Shown here piece by piece: positions 18,901 through 27,615 of a DNA stretch of 64,000 nucleotides. Location: assembly GCA_964449325.1 (NCBI GenBank), contig CAYUYJ010000001.1, positions 1 to 64,000 of the forward strand. The letters run 5' to 3'. Position numbers and translations under genes: made by a program. A model generated the notes under the pieces. It was given only the letters and a program-made list of their open reading frames with translations. It was not told where the DNA came from and searched no databases. The DNA comes from RGIG3002 sp964449325. Its GTDB lineage: Bacteria; Bacillota; Clostridia; Lachnospirales; Lachnospiraceae. How positions within the stretch are numbered: the first letter of the stretch is position 1; each line of letters begins with the position of its first letter.

Positions 18901-21900
18901 AGTCTCCGGACAACGTCACATTGGTAAGCGCAGCCTTACCGTTTATTTCCAGTGTACCATTGCTTAAGTTCGCACTCTTAATCGTTGCGTTACCACCGGC
19001 ATTCTTCAGAACATTTTCTTCTGTACCTTCTTCCTCATACTCATTACCATAACCAACTTGAATTAAACCACTATTCAGATTCAAGGTCGTTGCCTGGAAG
19101 TTAGCAGCAGTATATCCATTAGGTTTTGTAACATACTGTGTTACTTCAAAATCAGTACCCGATAAGTTCACTTCCGCAAAACCTGTCACACTACCGCAAA
19201 TAATGTTTTTATTCTCAAGGTCGCCTTCTGCTATTCCATTGGTTATTGTGCCAATACTTCCGCCTTCCACGGACAAAGTTCCCTTCGTACCACCGTTTAA
19301 GTTAATCGGTGTATTGAATGTAACGTTTCCTTCCACTCTAAGTGCATTGCCGGCTGTGTTAACAGCAACCACGCCCGGATAATCTCCCTTTGCAGCCTCA
19401 TTGTCCACCCGAATATATGGGGTTTCTGTATCCGTTTTATCCGGATTTTTTACTACCTGTACAAAGTTTACCTCTCCTAAAATCACCTCGGAGGATAACG
19501 TTATGTTATTCAGATAATACAGGTCAACCGCTGTAGGCATACCATTATCCCAACCCGTAATTCTTAAGGTATTTACATAATTCTTATTTGGCATGGTAAG
19601 GACTGCGGCTGTCTTTAAAGAATCCTCTTCACCTTCCGCTAATAAACGTATTTCATAATCCCGTTTAGTCTTCAGATTGTTGATTTCCGTCACTGCTTCC
19701 GCAAAGGTACGGCAGCCTGTTTCCACTTCATTGCCATATTCATCTTCATAATATAAAGAAACTGCATCCTGTCCACCACGGTAAACCAAATAGCCTGCTG
19801 CCTTTGTCAAAGTGCCGCTGACATTTGTTATTCCGTTTTCATCGGAAACAACAACTTTATCCGAAGGAACATTCGGAGCTTTTGCAATCTGGATTCCTGA
19901 TTCAAGCAGATTTCCTGCTTCCTCTGACGAAAAGTCAATTGGTACATAAGTTGCTACTTTGTCAATCGTCTGCTTTTCTTGTAATTCCAAATAAAGCAAA
20001 TCACCGCCGCGGACAATACCATTAATAGTAATCTGTGGTACAATTTTACTGATTGTACCATCTTTTGCTCTGGTTACGGTTGCCAGACCGATCAGCTCGG
20101 AGAACTTTCCGCCTTCTCCGGTATCTCCGACTTCAATGTTGCCGACATTGATAACGCCGTTTACAACAATCTCTGCACCTTCCAAATACAGGTTTCCTAC
20201 ATTGGTAAGGGCACTAAAAGTAATCGGTTCACAGCCATACACACTGATACCGGAATTCTTCGCAACACCGCTTCCTGCTACTGCGGTAGTTTTTCCTTCG
20301 TTATTGATGATTGTTCCATTGGTAAATTCCAGCCAATAATCGTTCAATGCAATAGAGTTACTTGCCATCTGCGGAACAAGTTCAACATTATCCAGTGCAA
20401 GATAGGTCTTTAAAGTAAACTTACTCTTGTAAAGAATCGGCTGCTTATCATCAGAACAGATAACAATATGTCCTGCTTTCGCCGGTGTTGTTAAGTCTTT
20501 TCCTTTATTTACATCCGTTGCAGCTGTACCATCTTTAAGCTGAATTAAGTACTCGCCTTCTATGTTCCCGATACGCTCGATTTCATCAAAGGCTTCCTGT
20601 AAAGTTTCATAGCTTCCATAAACAGCATAATTGGGAGCCGCGTTTTCAGCTTCACTGTAATCCCGAACCTTTAATACGACATTTTCGTTTTCCAGTGCAC
20701 CATAAACAATAGTGGTTCCTTTTTTATGGGTAAGACCGTTCACACTTTCTCTTTGGTCGTTAGCCGGATTATTGAATCCACTTCCTACAACAAACCATTC
20801 TGCCTGTACTTTTGCTGCATTTAAAAGTGAATCATCCCGTGCATACTCTGTATTTTCCAATGCCTTTGGACAAATCGTAATGGCCGCTTTACGGATGATG
20901 TGTTCCTGACCGGCCTCAGCAGAACCAATCACATACTTTCCTTCTCCATTTGGTCCGTATACCTTAACATCACCATAATATTCCGCGCCGCTATCCGGAC
21001 CATAAACATTTCCTGTAATTGTAAGGATATTGGTACTTGCATTTCCACCATATGACAAACGGTTCTTATCATTATAGGAGATTACATTATTCAACGAAAG
21101 AATTCCATCTGTATCAATAGTTGCCGTTTCTAATTTGGCAGTTCCGGCAATAGCTATCTTTCCTGTTGAAACAACGCTTGCATCTTTAAGTGATACATCG
21201 CCTGTAATGCTTGTTGAACCATTACATACCTGAATAGAAGCTGTATCTGCTACAAAGTCTTTTACATTGTTAATTGCAGCCACTGTAGATTTTAATGCAG
21301 TACCTACTTCTAAGTTTGCTCCCTTTACTTCCATGCTTCGAAGTGTACTGATTGCACCGGTTACTTTTACAGTTGGTGTATCTCCACCTTTTCCTTCTAT
21401 TTTTAAATCAGAAGCAGCTGTTCCGGTAACAGAAGCCAAATCAACCGTTGTATTTGATAAAGTAAGATTTTTACCATTTAATTTGACAATACTATTGTAT
21501 CCTTCTTCTCCTGTCTTTGCATTAAGTGCTTTTAAATTAATATTTTCAAAAACAGTGTCTGTTGTTAAGGAAATATCTCCCTTGTATGTAAGGTCTACTT
21601 TTCCTGCAGCACCAACAAATTCAATACCTGCTGCCTTTGTCGGGAAGGTCAGCGGACCATCAATATACACATTATCGCTCAGTTTCACAACATAAGTCAT
21701 GGCAGCGTTAGAAAGTGTATTTATATAAGCAGCAGCATCAGACCACAACACAAAGGACATTATCAATTCCTCATTTGCGCCATCTGTAGCACGTGTATAA
21801 ATGGAAATCCCCTTTGTGCCTGCACAAACACTTTTTCCCTGCTGATACATACCAACTTCCGCTGAAGCCTGCTCTAAATTAATCCAATCAAGTGGGAATT

Positions 21901-24373
21901 GTGCCATAGTAGTAGTAAATAAAACTTCGCTCTGGCTTATCTCTTTTAATGTAATGGCAAAATCTTCTTTATAGGAAAATCTCTCCTCACCCTGTGTATC
22001 TACTAAACCATAATCTAATGTAAGAGTGTCATTTTTTCTTACTACATTTCCCTGCAAATCAATCGTTGCTCCGGGCTTTTTATATAATTTGACACCTACA
22101 TATCCCCATTCCCTACGTTCGCCACCGATGACCGGATTATAAATTTTTGCACTATTATTAACAACAATAGCAGAGTATGGTTCCAGGTTTGTTTTTCCAC
22201 CTGCTGTCTGTACGAAATCATCACAAATAAAAATACTTCCGTCACTTTCACCAACTGTACCATTGGTAAAGTTTTTAATGTTCATAGTACCAATATCTGC
22301 AATACCCTTATTTTCACGTGTTACATTATAGTTTGTTCCATTTCTAAATTCACCACTTGGAACAATAAAACTATCTGCCTTAATAACACCTGTATTTTCT
22401 GTAAAGATAGCTAATGAAGCCGGCTCAGCCTTAATATTTTTAGCTTCAATGATTCCTTCATTATAGATTGGAGAATTCTTTAATAAAGTAATATTATTAT
22501 TTACTTTTAAAGTTCCTGTAGGATAAATATGCATTGCATATGTATATGTATTAAATCCATTTGCTTCTACATACCCCCTTATATCAATCCCACAAGTACC
22601 AAGACCAATATTCAAAATGTCAAAAATTACTTTTGCTTCATTAACTCCCTCTCTTGCGCCACTTACGGAAAGACCTCTGATGTTTACGTTTCCATCCACT
22701 TTCCAGTTTCCGGACTCTACCATTATCGCTCCTACGCTGATTTGAGAAGGCAGACAAAAGTAAGCATCCTCAGCCATATTTCCGCCATTTAGCGTCATAA
22801 ATGAATTCGGAATATTGATTGCAACATTTTCAACAATGTTTTTTCCATTTCGTTCTGCTACAAGCCATTTATCCTCTTCAGAAACTGCTGTTGAATTAGG
22901 CACAACAAGCTTTTCATTATTTCTCTTAGCGAATATGCCTAAAGCACTATAGCCCTCTTGGATATAGATATTAAATTTACTATTACCACTTTCTGTAGAA
23001 TCTTTAATATAAACACCTTCATATAGGAAGAAAGATGTTTTTGACCCATTTACTGTGGAAATACTATGACCATTAAAATCAATTGTCACCACTTTCTTAA
23101 GGATTTCACTTGTTGTAGAATCATATCCAACCTCTCCGGCTTCAATATCAATATGATCAACAAAGGAAGGCACTACAATATCTTCCTGTAACCGGCAGTC
23201 ATTAACGATAGAAAATTCATATCTGCCTTCCTGACCGCCAAAATCAGTAGAAAGACCATCTACAGCAGCCTTAAAAGATTCATAGGATACTTCCTTTGTC
23301 CCACCATTCCCTGAATAGTATTTTACAGTAACACACTTTTCGGCAACTCTTAATTCGTTTCCAATACGAATAGGAGTTAATTCCTCTTCATCCAAAATGC
23401 CAAAAACATCGCTACCGGTTACACTTGGACTTTCAAATAAACTTGCTAATTTCTCGTCGTTTTCAAAAGAAGAAGTCTGATAGGAAACATCCTCTGTCGA
23501 ATTTGTGTCCATAGTTCTGGTTGATTTTTTAAAAACAACCGCCTTTGATAAGTTTTCCGGTAATATAACCGGTTTAAAGAAAATTACATTACCCTTCTTT
23601 TCACTGTTATCCGGCGTGCATGTTGTTGTCTGTAAGTCAATAAGTAATCCATATTGTAAACCGTAGTTCTCCTCTGTGAACGTAATATCCTGAATTTGAG
23701 CAGTACCCTGCAATTCAAGACATTCACCCCGACGCACAATAAAGTTATCCACATACATGTCGCATTGTAGCGCCATGGTACCTTTTAATTCAATCTCTTT
23801 TGCATTAATAAAAGCATTTCTTTGGAATTTGACTCTTTGCCCGTAATTGGTTTCAACTACAAAATCATTTTCAATATTAGTTGCATCAATTTCAACATTT
23901 CCTCTAAACTGAATAGGAGATGCTAATTCAATAATTTTGACTTCATTAATTTTTACTTTAGTATTTAGAGCACTATTACCAATCACAAGACTTGTATTTT
24001 TTTCTGATGTTGCATCAAATTTGATACTTAAGGCACTCAGTTTGGTCGTACACCCCTCTGAACTACTATCTACTATATATGTCGGTTCGATAGTTAATGT
24101 AGCATCTTTATCCACATTGATTGTTCCTTGAGAAGCAGCGGAACCCGTTATTTGCCAGCCACTAATAGTAGCATCGTCTGTAACGTTAACAGTGTGCCCA
24201 TTTAAACACAACATGAATATTATTTTTTTATCTACATTCGTAGTACGAAACAAATCATCTCCACCAACAGAAACATCGTCATTCAAAGTAATCTGAACCG
24301 TTGAATTTTCCGAAATTTCTCCGCTTGCTACTTTTTGATTTACTTCTGTTATAGCCTCCTGCAAAGTATCTGC
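12995..24373 (-). repeat. Ten beta-helix-like repeat modules in the 3923-aa protein
   Basis: Units of roughly 300-500 residues share the lead helix (S/T-(F/L/W)-x-(E/D)AVxEI), the following YxIxL strand, an LPxKA loop and the closing Y-K-(S/T)-G-x-x-I-x-(Y/F)-G motif. Positions are estimated from these landmarks. The last unit ends the protein with YKSGSDIFMG. Confidence 0.75.
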
Positions 24374-24766
24374 TACGATACTTTCATTATAATCCACCAA
24401 AACTACTACTTTTCCTTCTGTACCGTCTGCAGTGTCTAGTACCGGAGTTTCTGTTACAGTTTCTGTTTCAGTCTCTGTTTCCTCTATAACAGTTTCTATT
24501 TCCGTTACTTCTTCTGTAGTGGTTTCTTCCACAGAACCTTCTTCTTCTGAAGACTCTTCCGTTTCTCCACTACTTTCCTGCGGAGTCTCCGGCTCCTGTT
24601 CTTCTACAGTAGGCGGCGTTTCCGTCTCCTGCTGTGAAACTGTTTCCGGCACTACTGTCGTTTCTGTATTCGGCTCTGCGGCAAATACCGTAGAAAAATC
24701 ACCAAACACCATGGTAAGACACAACATAAATGCCAAAATCCGATGTTTCATTTTTGCTTTTGTCAT
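12995..24766 (-). CDS. Giant secreted beta-helix repeat protein (3923 aa), paralogue of the 3777-aa protein
   Basis: The ATG follows AAAGGAGGAGAAAC. The signal peptide (about residues 1-30, VFAA) is followed by a long Thr/Glu/Val spacer to about residue 115. No transglutaminase or other catalytic domain is present; the protein goes straight into ten long repeats. Their helix-like leads lie near residues 131, 495, 1006, 1387, 1685, 2119, 2460, 2793, 3201 and 3606 (e.g. SWEQAVKEIDRI, TFEEAVKEIDSL). Modules 3 to 9 match modules 2 to 8 of the neighbouring giant in order. The last module is extra: the paralogue stops where this one continues. There is no sortase, SLH or membrane anchor. The function is unknown; a large adhesin or surface fibre is the reasonable guess. 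The TAG stop is shared with an IS630 insertion point. Confidence 0.93.
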   Translation of the reverse strand: MTKAKMKHRILAFMLCLTMVFGDFSTVFAAEPNTETTVVPETVSQQETETPPTVEEQEPETPQESSGETEESSEEEGSVEETTTEEVTEIETVIEETETETETVTETPVLDTADGTEGKVVVLVDYNESIVADTLQEAITEVNQKVASGEISENSTVQITLNDDVSVGGDDLFRTTNVDKKIIFMLCLNGHTVNVTDDATISGWQITGSAASQGTINVDKDATLTIEPTYIVDSSSEGCTTKLSALSIKFDATSEKNTSLVIGNSALNTKVKINEVKIIELASPIQFRGNVEIDATNIENDFVVETNYGQRVKFQRNAFINAKEIELKGTMALQCDMYVDNFIVRRGECLELQGTAQIQDITFTEENYGLQYGLLIDLQTTTCTPDNSEKKGNVIFFKPVILPENLSKAVVFKKSTRTMDTNSTEDVSYQTSSFENDEKLASLFESPSVTGSDVFGILDEEELTPIRIGNELRVAEKCVTVKYYSGNGGTKEVSYESFKAAVDGLSTDFGGQEGRYEFSIVNDCRLQEDIVVPSFVDHIDIEAGEVGYDSTTSEILKKVVTIDFNGHSISTVNGSKTSFFLYEGVYIKDSTESGNSKFNIYIQEGYSALGIFAKRNNEKLVVPNSTAVSEEDKWLVAERNGKNIVENVAINIPNSFMTLNGGNMAEDAYFCLPSQISVGAIMVESGNWKVDGNVNIRGLSVSGAREGVNEAKVIFDILNIGLGTCGIDIRGYVEANGFNTYTYAMHIYPTGTLKVNNNITLLKNSPIYNEGIIEAKNIKAEPASLAIFTENTGVIKADSFIVPSGEFRNGTNYNVTRENKGIADIGTMNIKNFTNGTVGESDGSIFICDDFVQTAGGKTNLEPYSAIVVNNSAKIYNPVIGGERREWGYVGVKLYKKPGATIDLQGNVVRKNDTLTLDYGLVDTQGEERFSYKEDFAITLKEISQSEVLFTTTMAQFPLDWINLEQASAEVGMYQQGKSVCAGTKGISIYTRATDGANEELIMSFVLWSDAAAYINTLSNAAMTYVVKLSDNVYIDGPLTFPTKAAGIEFVGAAGKVDLTYKGDISLTTDTVFENINLKALNAKTGEEGYNSIVKLNGKNLTLSNTTVDLASVTGTAASDLKIEGKGGDTPTVKVTGAISTLRSMEVKGANLEVGTALKSTVAAINNVKDFVADTASIQVCNGSTSITGDVSLKDASVVSTGKIAIAGTAKLETATIDTDGILSLNNVISYNDKNRLSYGGNASTNILTITGNVYGPDSGAEYYGDVKVYGPNGEGKYVIGSAEAGQEHIIRKAAITICPKALENTEYARDDSLLNAAKVQAEWFVVGSGFNNPANDQRESVNGLTHKKGTTIVYGALENENVVLKVRDYSEAENAAPNYAVYGSYETLQEAFDEIERIGNIEGEYLIQLKDGTAATDVNKGKDLTTPAKAGHIVICSDDKQPILYKSKFTLKTYLALDNVELVPQMASNSIALNDYWLEFTNGTIINNEGKTTAVAGSGVAKNSGISVYGCEPITFSALTNVGNLYLEGAEIVVNGVINVGNIEVGDTGEGGKFSELIGLATVTRAKDGTISKIVPQITINGIVRGGDLLYLELQEKQTIDKVATYVPIDFSSEEAGNLLESGIQIAKAPNVPSDKVVVSDENGITNVSGTLTKAAGYLVYRGGQDAVSLYYEDEYGNEVETGCRTFAEAVTEINNLKTKRDYEIRLLAEGEEDSLKTAAVLTMPNKNYVNTLRITGWDNGMPTAVDLYYLNNITLSSEVILGEVNFVQVVKNPDKTDTETPYIRVDNEAAKGDYPGVVAVNTAGNALRVEGNVTFNTPINLNGGTKGTLSVEGGSIGTITNGIAEGDLENKNIICGSVTGFAEVNLSGTDFEVTQYVTKPNGYTAANFQATTLNLNSGLIQVGYGNEYEEEGTEENVLKNAGGNATIKSANLSNGTLEINGKAALTNVTLSGDSEIKAEKDFNITGTLTSTTSNATLISRRKSAKNPVPYLNITGTVVLENLDNPIQVGVMAAADEEDPDAMAKLEKTPNAPNPTAELLTAQLLTAKTATAEMFKPMFDNVQSEAYSDANAGGYILAKTGANICVYYGDEVGAALCKEEVTDLSEALANGKLLAYYPTYKDAVTALEARKDKTEEDNTYTILLLQDIGSEDVAAALTMPKTAAKVTIACDTEGDVAKNIYYTGNITLGAETSFTNVVFQPVKKSGSSYVGTVSDIITGVNNLYLTNVTVGETSGMALRNINGNAKQNTYLESKDLTVTGNVMNSNEVCVSDVTTINGNVKATTVRILTTTGEDRSNVLTVNGTFTTDFLELENGTSLDAQKNAVTIKDISYGEGNRITYGSNAKGAPNLTIKGEVSAETGATLELNLIPSDTAKTADAYALKINEKNAAQVALNDSQKLAVIEKAPLSTFTMKLNDDTVKNDVYEVVKANKGVYVVKKDSLAAANTVVLDGNMGSTSCLDFSQAVNEMNSVNDAEADYTIKVDGDITDTNVTDASGVSALTLPKVNTANTLLISGTGENIRFSGNIAYAGQLHVRNIVLNPVNAKEILTNVAITVTKDKKGNAELNLDNVTTVADLKRQNGETVTAGFISKITGTKDVTNLAIVDSNFRLTDGITNVDTLKLEDAGLTTGGAVTINNLDLNQQYQWDAFGKTTVSNIRIDGSVTDDSYIASKQTAKTLVPQFTVNGSVNNATGKQVVYKVINADKTMADPADEIYVDTYKDVSLVIAPKASADMFVAYPFADDDNTNDEDINIAAGDLVSYKDTTNAVKNGDKADMIVRVTKNGTSVTHAKSFDEAVTVINNFADSEAEYTIEILQAGTAETPSEIKTAKSGTAYGALTLPTKAAAVTISGSTDGGEPTAVICYTGKLQPGCNVTFKDILLTEGTAKVVSGESVFTPSYEVTPAVAGAYTLTFDGKAGTLKNDSASGTEAEADLVFSSVSGTKGTINIVGESNLASKKVYVKGALSINVLELAGYTEAVTEKDITITALSLDSTASLEGKGKLTVKELTVTNHAADNAETAVLKAEKAMALTDIQGENLDADDALLLETCFTSITNATQQSLSQLSINGSIEDVQVNIATEMYDLATKTYHKMNMDEAKELNVVNADMAPANTQKIATMPKASVANVAVYVADNMDSWTKLENIDFSDNGGDVVPVLNYKYDSGLYITTSDPVVRLEGEIETTVGESTGRQQIYSTEFLSWEQAVKEIDRIANSDMYYELVLLKDVGSIAPITELTLPSKAAEVIITSENGRNIYFTKTAITLKCNTVFDNVGLMAVKKMGTGTNIWYESTGYNITVGNFSLTEKNVRRVTQNEDMNRAYFENMPDIISGTAKGSFTFKKCDTGVDDNDYLYAPATKITNVGTVTILNKNETEHIPTTVDGEGNTVEDREARNARRVWLDMENGMSGVTSLILYPDTEINCGAGDISVKNLTLAGESRVSAKNLTVTGITTLDNSDINIGTDTIGDGKVKLANVVIAGNYNLIRAKQDKNGKSQLEITGTITCAENYMYDPDRSAICVGIRYNNSSEKYAKLYDGMTLLTAPKATSSWFGIEYSWTPGENETGEPFEGMGEWTDGYDVYKSGKEIKYGKWDFEAVLETSTGAHSNFATFEEAVKEIDSLALYKPGTKEYEDYAILLVQDVHIGNDKGNGAYSALSLPSKVSELNIIGDGTAIYFSGNVTLKSNLYINGVNLQPRKAVKGEAVATKANYNVGKYCLSMCDTWSYAENNNPETGEPEGQNLFGNVSGTKGGSLVIIGQPDENGTVTEPYYVEVDNISGVIDVEICNEAVLRANGNLALNNLIFTSSSSYENGELDVNGTFSANLIEKDGLGVAKLVKPLEKDMKIVGDKQTEKAIIFNHAKSESPELNREFINVTVKGAGAPGTKVMSGGYVNIEELEVFDIDGFEYQTYKSGSDIFMGTPMD

Positions 24767-24799
24767 GTTTCTCCTCCTTTTTCAAACACTTCTATTCCT

Positions 24800-24827
24800 A
24801 ACATATAAGTTAAGAAATATCTGTCAA
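24800..24827 (-). promoter_or_regulatory. Promoter candidate for the 3923-aa giant gene
   Basis: On the minus strand there is a perfect -35 TTGACA (24822-24827), a 16-base spacer and a -10-like TATGTT (24800-24805), about 35 bp before the start codon. The -35 is joined directly to the T-run of the preceding terminator. Confidence 0.55.
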
Positions 24828-24867
24828 AAAAATATAAGAGCAATGAGCCGAACTCACTGCTCTTATA
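24822..24867 (-). terminator. Terminator after the papain-like protease gene
   Basis: The stem TATAAGAGCA / TGCTCTTATA is extended by TGAG/CTCA across one mismatch, with a 5-base loop, and is followed on the minus strand by seven T's. It lies about 155 bp after the stop at 25024. The stretch between (24868-25023) is AT-rich with no gene seen. Confidence 0.82.
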
Positions 24868-25023
24868 CTCTATTTTAGGATAAAAAAATTCATGTTGCAA
24901 TCCATTTGACCGCGATTAGAAAAGTTTGTTTAATTTGTCACGTTTTGACAAATAAGTGCATCGTTTTTCTTCCTTTTTTCAAGATTTTCCATCGTTTTTT
25001 TATACATTATGCATAAAATTCAG

Positions 25024-27615
25024 TTATTCTGCAACTTTAACCGTGATGGTTCTTGTAAGCGGCTTTCCGTCAGGATAGCCCGTAAACACCTGTGCTCCCT
25101 CAAAATAAATATTCACCTTAATCTTGTAAGTACCACTCTTTATGCCTCTGTTACTAAGTTCGACTTTCAGATGTCCGTTTTCTTCCGTTTCCGTCACACG
25201 GATTCCTTCCGAAACATCCACGGTATCTATCTTTTTGATTTTCGTTCCGGCTGTCTGACCACTTGTCAAATCATAATCTACTGACAGTCCCGGTAAAGAT
25301 TTATACAAAGTCTTTGCTGTTGGTACTTTGATGACCGGAGTAGACTGTACCGGCTTAAAGCTCATGGTCATCTGAACCTTCTGCCCGTTTTCCAGCTGTA
25401 TTTCAAGCGGAAGTACCACTTTTGCCGTGGTCATGGGTGTTTCCAAGCCCGCTTCCGTCATGCTGATTTTAAAGGTTTTACCGTCTGCTGCCAGTTCTGC
25501 CCGGTAGTATGGGTTTGCACCGGTTCGGTCTTCGTTCTGAACGATTACCTCACTCACACCGGAAGGAATGTTTTGCAAAGTCAGTTTTCCGCTCAATGTG
25601 CAGTCCGCTCGTTTTACTAAATCCAGCTTTCCGGATGTTTTTACGGTAATTGCCGGTTGTTTATTAATTACTTTTACGGTTATTTCTTTATAAACCTCCT
25701 CGTAGCCTTCTGCCACATGAGAGATTTTAAACTTGTAAGTTGCATCCTTTATCTGGCTGCTTTTCTCTTCCACAAAGCCCACGCTTACTTCCTTACTGCT
25801 TTCCTCATAAGTAACGGTCAGCCAGTCGGTATAGCCCGCGCCCTGTAAATCGTATTTTCTTGTCTTACTGTTATAGGCATACAACTGCCATGTACTGTCT
25901 TCGGATACCGGTACATTTTCACAGCTTAAGCTTAACACGGTCTTCGCTTTTTCTCCCGGAGTCTGTTTATTTAAGGTAAAGCTATCCGGCTTCATGAATA
26001 TAGAAGGTGCCTTGTCCTTGTATACCTTAACCTGCACTTTGACATTCAATGGTTTTTGCCAGCAATTCTCGCCCTCTGCATTCACTTCCATCACTGTCAA
26101 CGTTGCGCTCAACGTCGCTCCTTCTTTTACCTCTGCTCCATCCTTCACAGCTAATGTAACATTTCCGTCAGATAACACCGTGTTTTCCTCCGGACATTCC
26201 AACGCCACCGATACAACCTTCTGTACCATGAAATGGTCAAGCAGTTCCTTTTTCGTACTGTTATACAAACTGATTGTTGCCAGACTTGAAGTCTTTGTCT
26301 GTATGGTCGGAACCTGTTGCTGCTTCACAACAGGCAGACTGGAAGGTGTCTTTACCGTAACACTCTTTATTACCGGTTCATAGCCATTTACCGTAATTTC
26401 CAGCTTTCCGCTGATACTTCTCTTGTTGTATTTTCCGGTGGAATCGTCAAACTGCAAATACCACTGCCCAGTTGCACCCTCTACGGCTTCAAAATAATTG
26501 TCAAAATTGTTTACCTGTCCTTCCGCAGCGGACAATACTCTGATGCTTGTGACTGTATCCGGTGCTTTCAGTACCAAACATCCCCTCAAGTCCTCTTCCT
26601 GCACATAAATGCGGTTAATATCCGTCACCTTTACCGTAACCGCCGGTTCCTTTGACAATATCTTTACCTTCATCGTAAAGCTTTCTGGGATAGTTCCGTT
26701 TTCGCTGATTTCGGGGATGCCACCGATATCCGTATGCAAAGCAACCGAATAAACAGTATTATTTTTGACTGTTTCCAAAAAGCTGCTTTCCATGGCAATG
26801 CTATAACTTCCGTCCGAATTTGTTACCACACTGAATTTATTCAATCCGGTTTCCGGCGTGAGGATTGTCCTTCCCGTCTTCACTTCTGTAATGACCGGTG
26901 TACTTGCCGTCGCACCGTTTTTTGCCTGTACTGTGAAAGCATCGGAAATTCTATTTGATGCCTTTTCTGAAGCTTTCTTATTCACCGTTACCTGCGTTGT
27001 ACTGATAACCGGTTCGGTAGAATACGCCGCTATCTGTATGGAAGTTTCTTTCTGCCAGCTGTCCTTTGCTTTACAGGTAAGATTTACTCTTCCGGCTTTT
27101 TTCAAAGTAACCGTGACTGTCTTGTCATTGTTCACCTTCAAAGAGGCAATCGAACTATCGCTGATACTCCAGTTTAAAGCAGGATTGTCCATCTGCGCAT
27201 TGCTACTGTCAAAGGCTTTTGCACGGAAGGTCAGGGTAGTCCCTTTTACAAATTTCTGTCCTACCGTTTCTTCTACCTTTTCGGCTGTTCCATCCGTTAT
27301 TTTATCAATTTCCACAGAGGCTACCTGTTTTTTGGTCAGGATGGTTACATAGAATGTGACTTTTCGCTTCAACGGGTCGCCTATCGCTTCCGCAGTGATT
27401 TTAACTTTTTTATCTCTTGTTCCGGTAAAGGACGGATTCGGTATGACAACTCCGTTTTCATCCACCGTACATACAGACGGGTCAGCGGAAGTAAAGGAAA
27501 AATACTGTTTATCCAGCACTTCACCATACTGATTTCTGATATTCAGTTCCATGCTGCTGTTTTCATCAATTGTAAAAGCTTCTATTTGAGAAGCATAGTC
27601 CACTGCATAAAACTT
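25024..27615 (-). repeat. Shared C-terminal module, copy 1 (about 863 residues)
   Basis: It begins at KFYAVDYASQ and ends at TITVKVAE. Landmarks shared with the copies at 31382-33946 and 38822-41419 are an xxNPxxxxxxxxVxITA(A/E)xxxDPxxRK block, LDL(V/L)xRxxxTLxGxx, QSTPxVxxxxxxTLYK and GTYxIxxxxYF(E/K)GAQxxxG near the end. Confidence 0.85.

Noticed and set aside
200..24766. Possible nonribosomal peptide or polyketide synthase, from gene size
   Set aside because: There are signal peptides, Asn/Thr/Gly-rich repeats and no adenylation, ketosynthase or carrier motifs.
200..24766. LPTKA/LPSKA motifs resembling sortase LPXTG signals
   Set aside because: They recur inside every repeat module, are not followed by a hydrophobic segment and basic tail, and are absent from the C-termini.
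11533..24766. The two giant genes as one gene split by the IS
   Set aside because: The 3777-aa protein has its own ribosome site, start codon and signal peptide, and its modules duplicate, not continue, those of the other. The IS lies outside both frames.
24432..24878. Plus-strand Ser/Val-rich open frame
   Set aside because: It is the complement of the Thr/Glu spacer and signal peptide of the 3923-aa gene. It has no ribosome site of its own and its low complexity is inherited from the coding strand.
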